Assembly (NCBI GenBank): GCA_002771135.1
Contig: PCXO01000005.1
Location: 1-38,060 of the forward strand
Length of the DNA stretch: 38,060 nucleotides
Reading direction: 5' to 3'
Origin: Candidatus Yanofskybacteria bacterium CG10_big_fil_rev_8_21_14_0_10_46_23
GTDB lineage: Bacteria > Patescibacteriota > Minisyncoccia > 2-02-FULL-40-12 > IGHO2-12-FULL-4
The notes below the pieces were generated by a model. It saw only the letters and a program-made list of their open reading frames with translations. It ran no database searches and had not been told where the DNA came from. Positions 37,193-38,060 of the stretch are shown here, piece by piece. Position 1 is the stretch's first letter. Each line of letters opens with the position of its first letter. The position numbers and the translations under genes were made by a program.

Positions 37193-38060
37193 ATGACAAT
37201 TTTAATTTTTTTAATTGTCATCGCCCTTCTCGTATTTGTTCACGAGCTTGGTCATTTTATTATGGCCAAGCGAGCGGGCATGCGAGTTGATGAGTTTGGT
37301 CTCGGATTTCCCCCGAGAATATTCGGCTTCAAAAAAGGAGAGACTCTCTATTCGATTAACCTTTTGCCTTTTGGGGGGTTTGTCAGAATTTTTGGGGAAG
37401 ACGGTCAAGAAGCTAATCAACCCCGAAGTTTTGGCTCAAAGTCCGCCGGCGATCGGATCAAAGTTATTGTCGCCGGGGTTATCATGAACATTCTTTTCGC
37501 GGCGCTTCTTTTGGGGGTGGGCAATACGCTGGGCTCTCGCGTGGCTGTGAACGAAGATAATATCGATCAGGCTCGAGAGGTGGCGGTTCAAATCGCCGGA
37601 ATTGCTCCGGGCAGTCCCGCCGATACAGCCGGGCTAAGGGTTCTCGATACGGTCATTGGCTTCAAAAACGGCGAGGAAATTATCCCGACTCAAGAAATTG
37701 ATGAAATCCAGAAATACATTGGTAATAATCTAGACAGGCCCATCATCTTAATTGTCCAGAGGGGTACTGAATTATCTGGCATTGAGATTATTCCCCGTTC
37801 GGAGCATCCCGAAGAAGAGGGGGCGCTTGGGATTGCGTTAATCCCGACGGGCGTCATTTCCTACCCTTGGTATCAGTCAATTTATAAGGGGATTGAGCAG
37901 GCCGGAATTTTGACGGCCGCGACAGTTCAAGGCTATGCCTCAATTATTGCTAATATTTTCCAGAGTGGCAGTCCCGGAGTGACTGTCTCCGGGCCCATCG
38001 GTATTGCCATTTTTACGGGGCAAGCGGCGCGAGTGGGATTTTCCTATCTTTTACAGTTTA
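37193..38060 (+). CDS. rseP: RseP-type site-2 protease (M50), truncated by the window edge
   Basis: My translation from ATG 37193 stays open to the last base; it is absent from the track because it has no stop. RseP cleaves membrane-embedded regulators inside the bilayer. TM1 carries VFVHELGHFIMAKRAGM, the HExxH zinc site at about 17-21, followed by FGLGFPPRIFGFKKGETLYSIN and the PFGGFVRIFGED beta strand. The VAGVIMNILFAALLLG helix follows, then one PDZ domain (about 120-200, IAPGSPADTAGLRVLDTVIGF) and the start of the C-terminal membrane region with SGPIGIAIFTGQ. The final catalytic Asp would lie beyond the edge. It begins 1 nt after frr. Confidence 0.95.
   Translation, partial: MTILIFLIVIALLVFVHELGHFIMAKRAGMRVDEFGLGFPPRIFGFKKGETLYSINLLPFGGFVRIFGEDGQEANQPRSFGSKSAGDRIKVIVAGVIMNILFAALLLGVGNTLGSRVAVNEDNIDQAREVAVQIAGIAPGSPADTAGLRVLDTVIGFKNGEEIIPTQEIDEIQKYIGNNLDRPIILIVQRGTELSGIEIIPRSEHPEEEGALGIALIPTGVISYPWYQSIYKGIEQAGILTAATVQGYASIIANIFQSGSPGVTVSGPIGIAIFTGQAARVGFSYLLQF

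Noticed and set aside
1-38060. Alternative genetic code (TGA = Gly) as in Gracilibacteria
   Set aside because: Genes such as secD, secF, frr-adjacent genes and the permease end in or use TGA as stop with the next gene starting at once, and glycine is encoded by GGN.

Overview
The window looks like a chromosomal segment of a Candidate Phyla Radiation (Patescibacteria) bacterium. Evidence: short intergenic gaps; the pair DUF8128-like membrane protein + VirD4/TraG-like ATPase common in these genomes; a sigma-70 region 4 protein fused to winged-helix/HARE-HTH domains; an aspartyl-tRNA synthetase that appears to lack the bacterial GAD insertion; Mur ligase, FemAB and SEDS genes of the reduced peptidoglycan type; a tRNA without encoded CCA; and many genes whose -10 box lies only 6-9 nt before the start codon (leaderless mRNAs). 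TGA is used as a stop, so this is not a code-25 (Gracilibacteria/SR1) lineage. The exact phylum cannot be read from this window.

Layout. 1-3.9 kb: edge-truncated secreted alpha/beta hydrolase (minus), small unknown protein, secreted cyclophilin, repeat element copy 1, RecB/RNase H-like nuclease, Met-rich small protein. 3.9-10.3 kb: secDF, sigma4/HARE regulator, DUF8128-like protein + VirD4-like ATPase. 10.3-13.0 kb: accessory region with repeat copy 2, an ORF-less transcription unit (perfect-consensus promoter plus terminator), hicBA, tRNA-Lys(CTT) with two partial copies of its 3' end nearby, a frameshifted beta-barrel-like gene and repeat copy 4. 13.0-17.9 kb: DUF167, aspS-dacA-mraY-ftsW. 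17.9-22.1 kb: rpsT, exported coiled-coil pair, uvrB, ruvA bracketed by repeat copies 3 and 5. 22.1-26.8 kb: FemAB, Mur ligase, cupredoxin-like protein, beta-CASP nuclease, LOG-like protein. 26.8-32.4 kb: CIRCE-controlled lon followed by permease, O-antigen ligase-like and DedA-like membrane proteins in a tight run. 32.4-38 kb: subtilisin, half-size MFS protein, murG, Met-rich membrane protein, DNA pol III delta', frr and an edge-truncated rseP.

How the genes fit together: dacA, mraY, ftsW, the Mur ligase, FemAB and murG cover lipid-linked peptidoglycan precursor synthesis, polymerisation and trimming. secDF, rseP, lon, the cyclophilin and the S8 protease form an export and protein quality-control set. 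uvrB, ruvA, delta' and the TM0106-like nuclease are DNA metabolism.

The most notable finding is a family of five dispersed intergenic elements (about 125-155 nt) sharing one fold: a locus-specific outer stem, a stem enclosing a GGATTGCA..GG motif and its own hairpin, and a hairpin capped by the loop TCGCTGG. Stem sequences change with compensation while loops are conserved, and the imperfect pairs of the second stem are mostly G-U on the motif strand. I cannot match it to a known RNA or transposon family.
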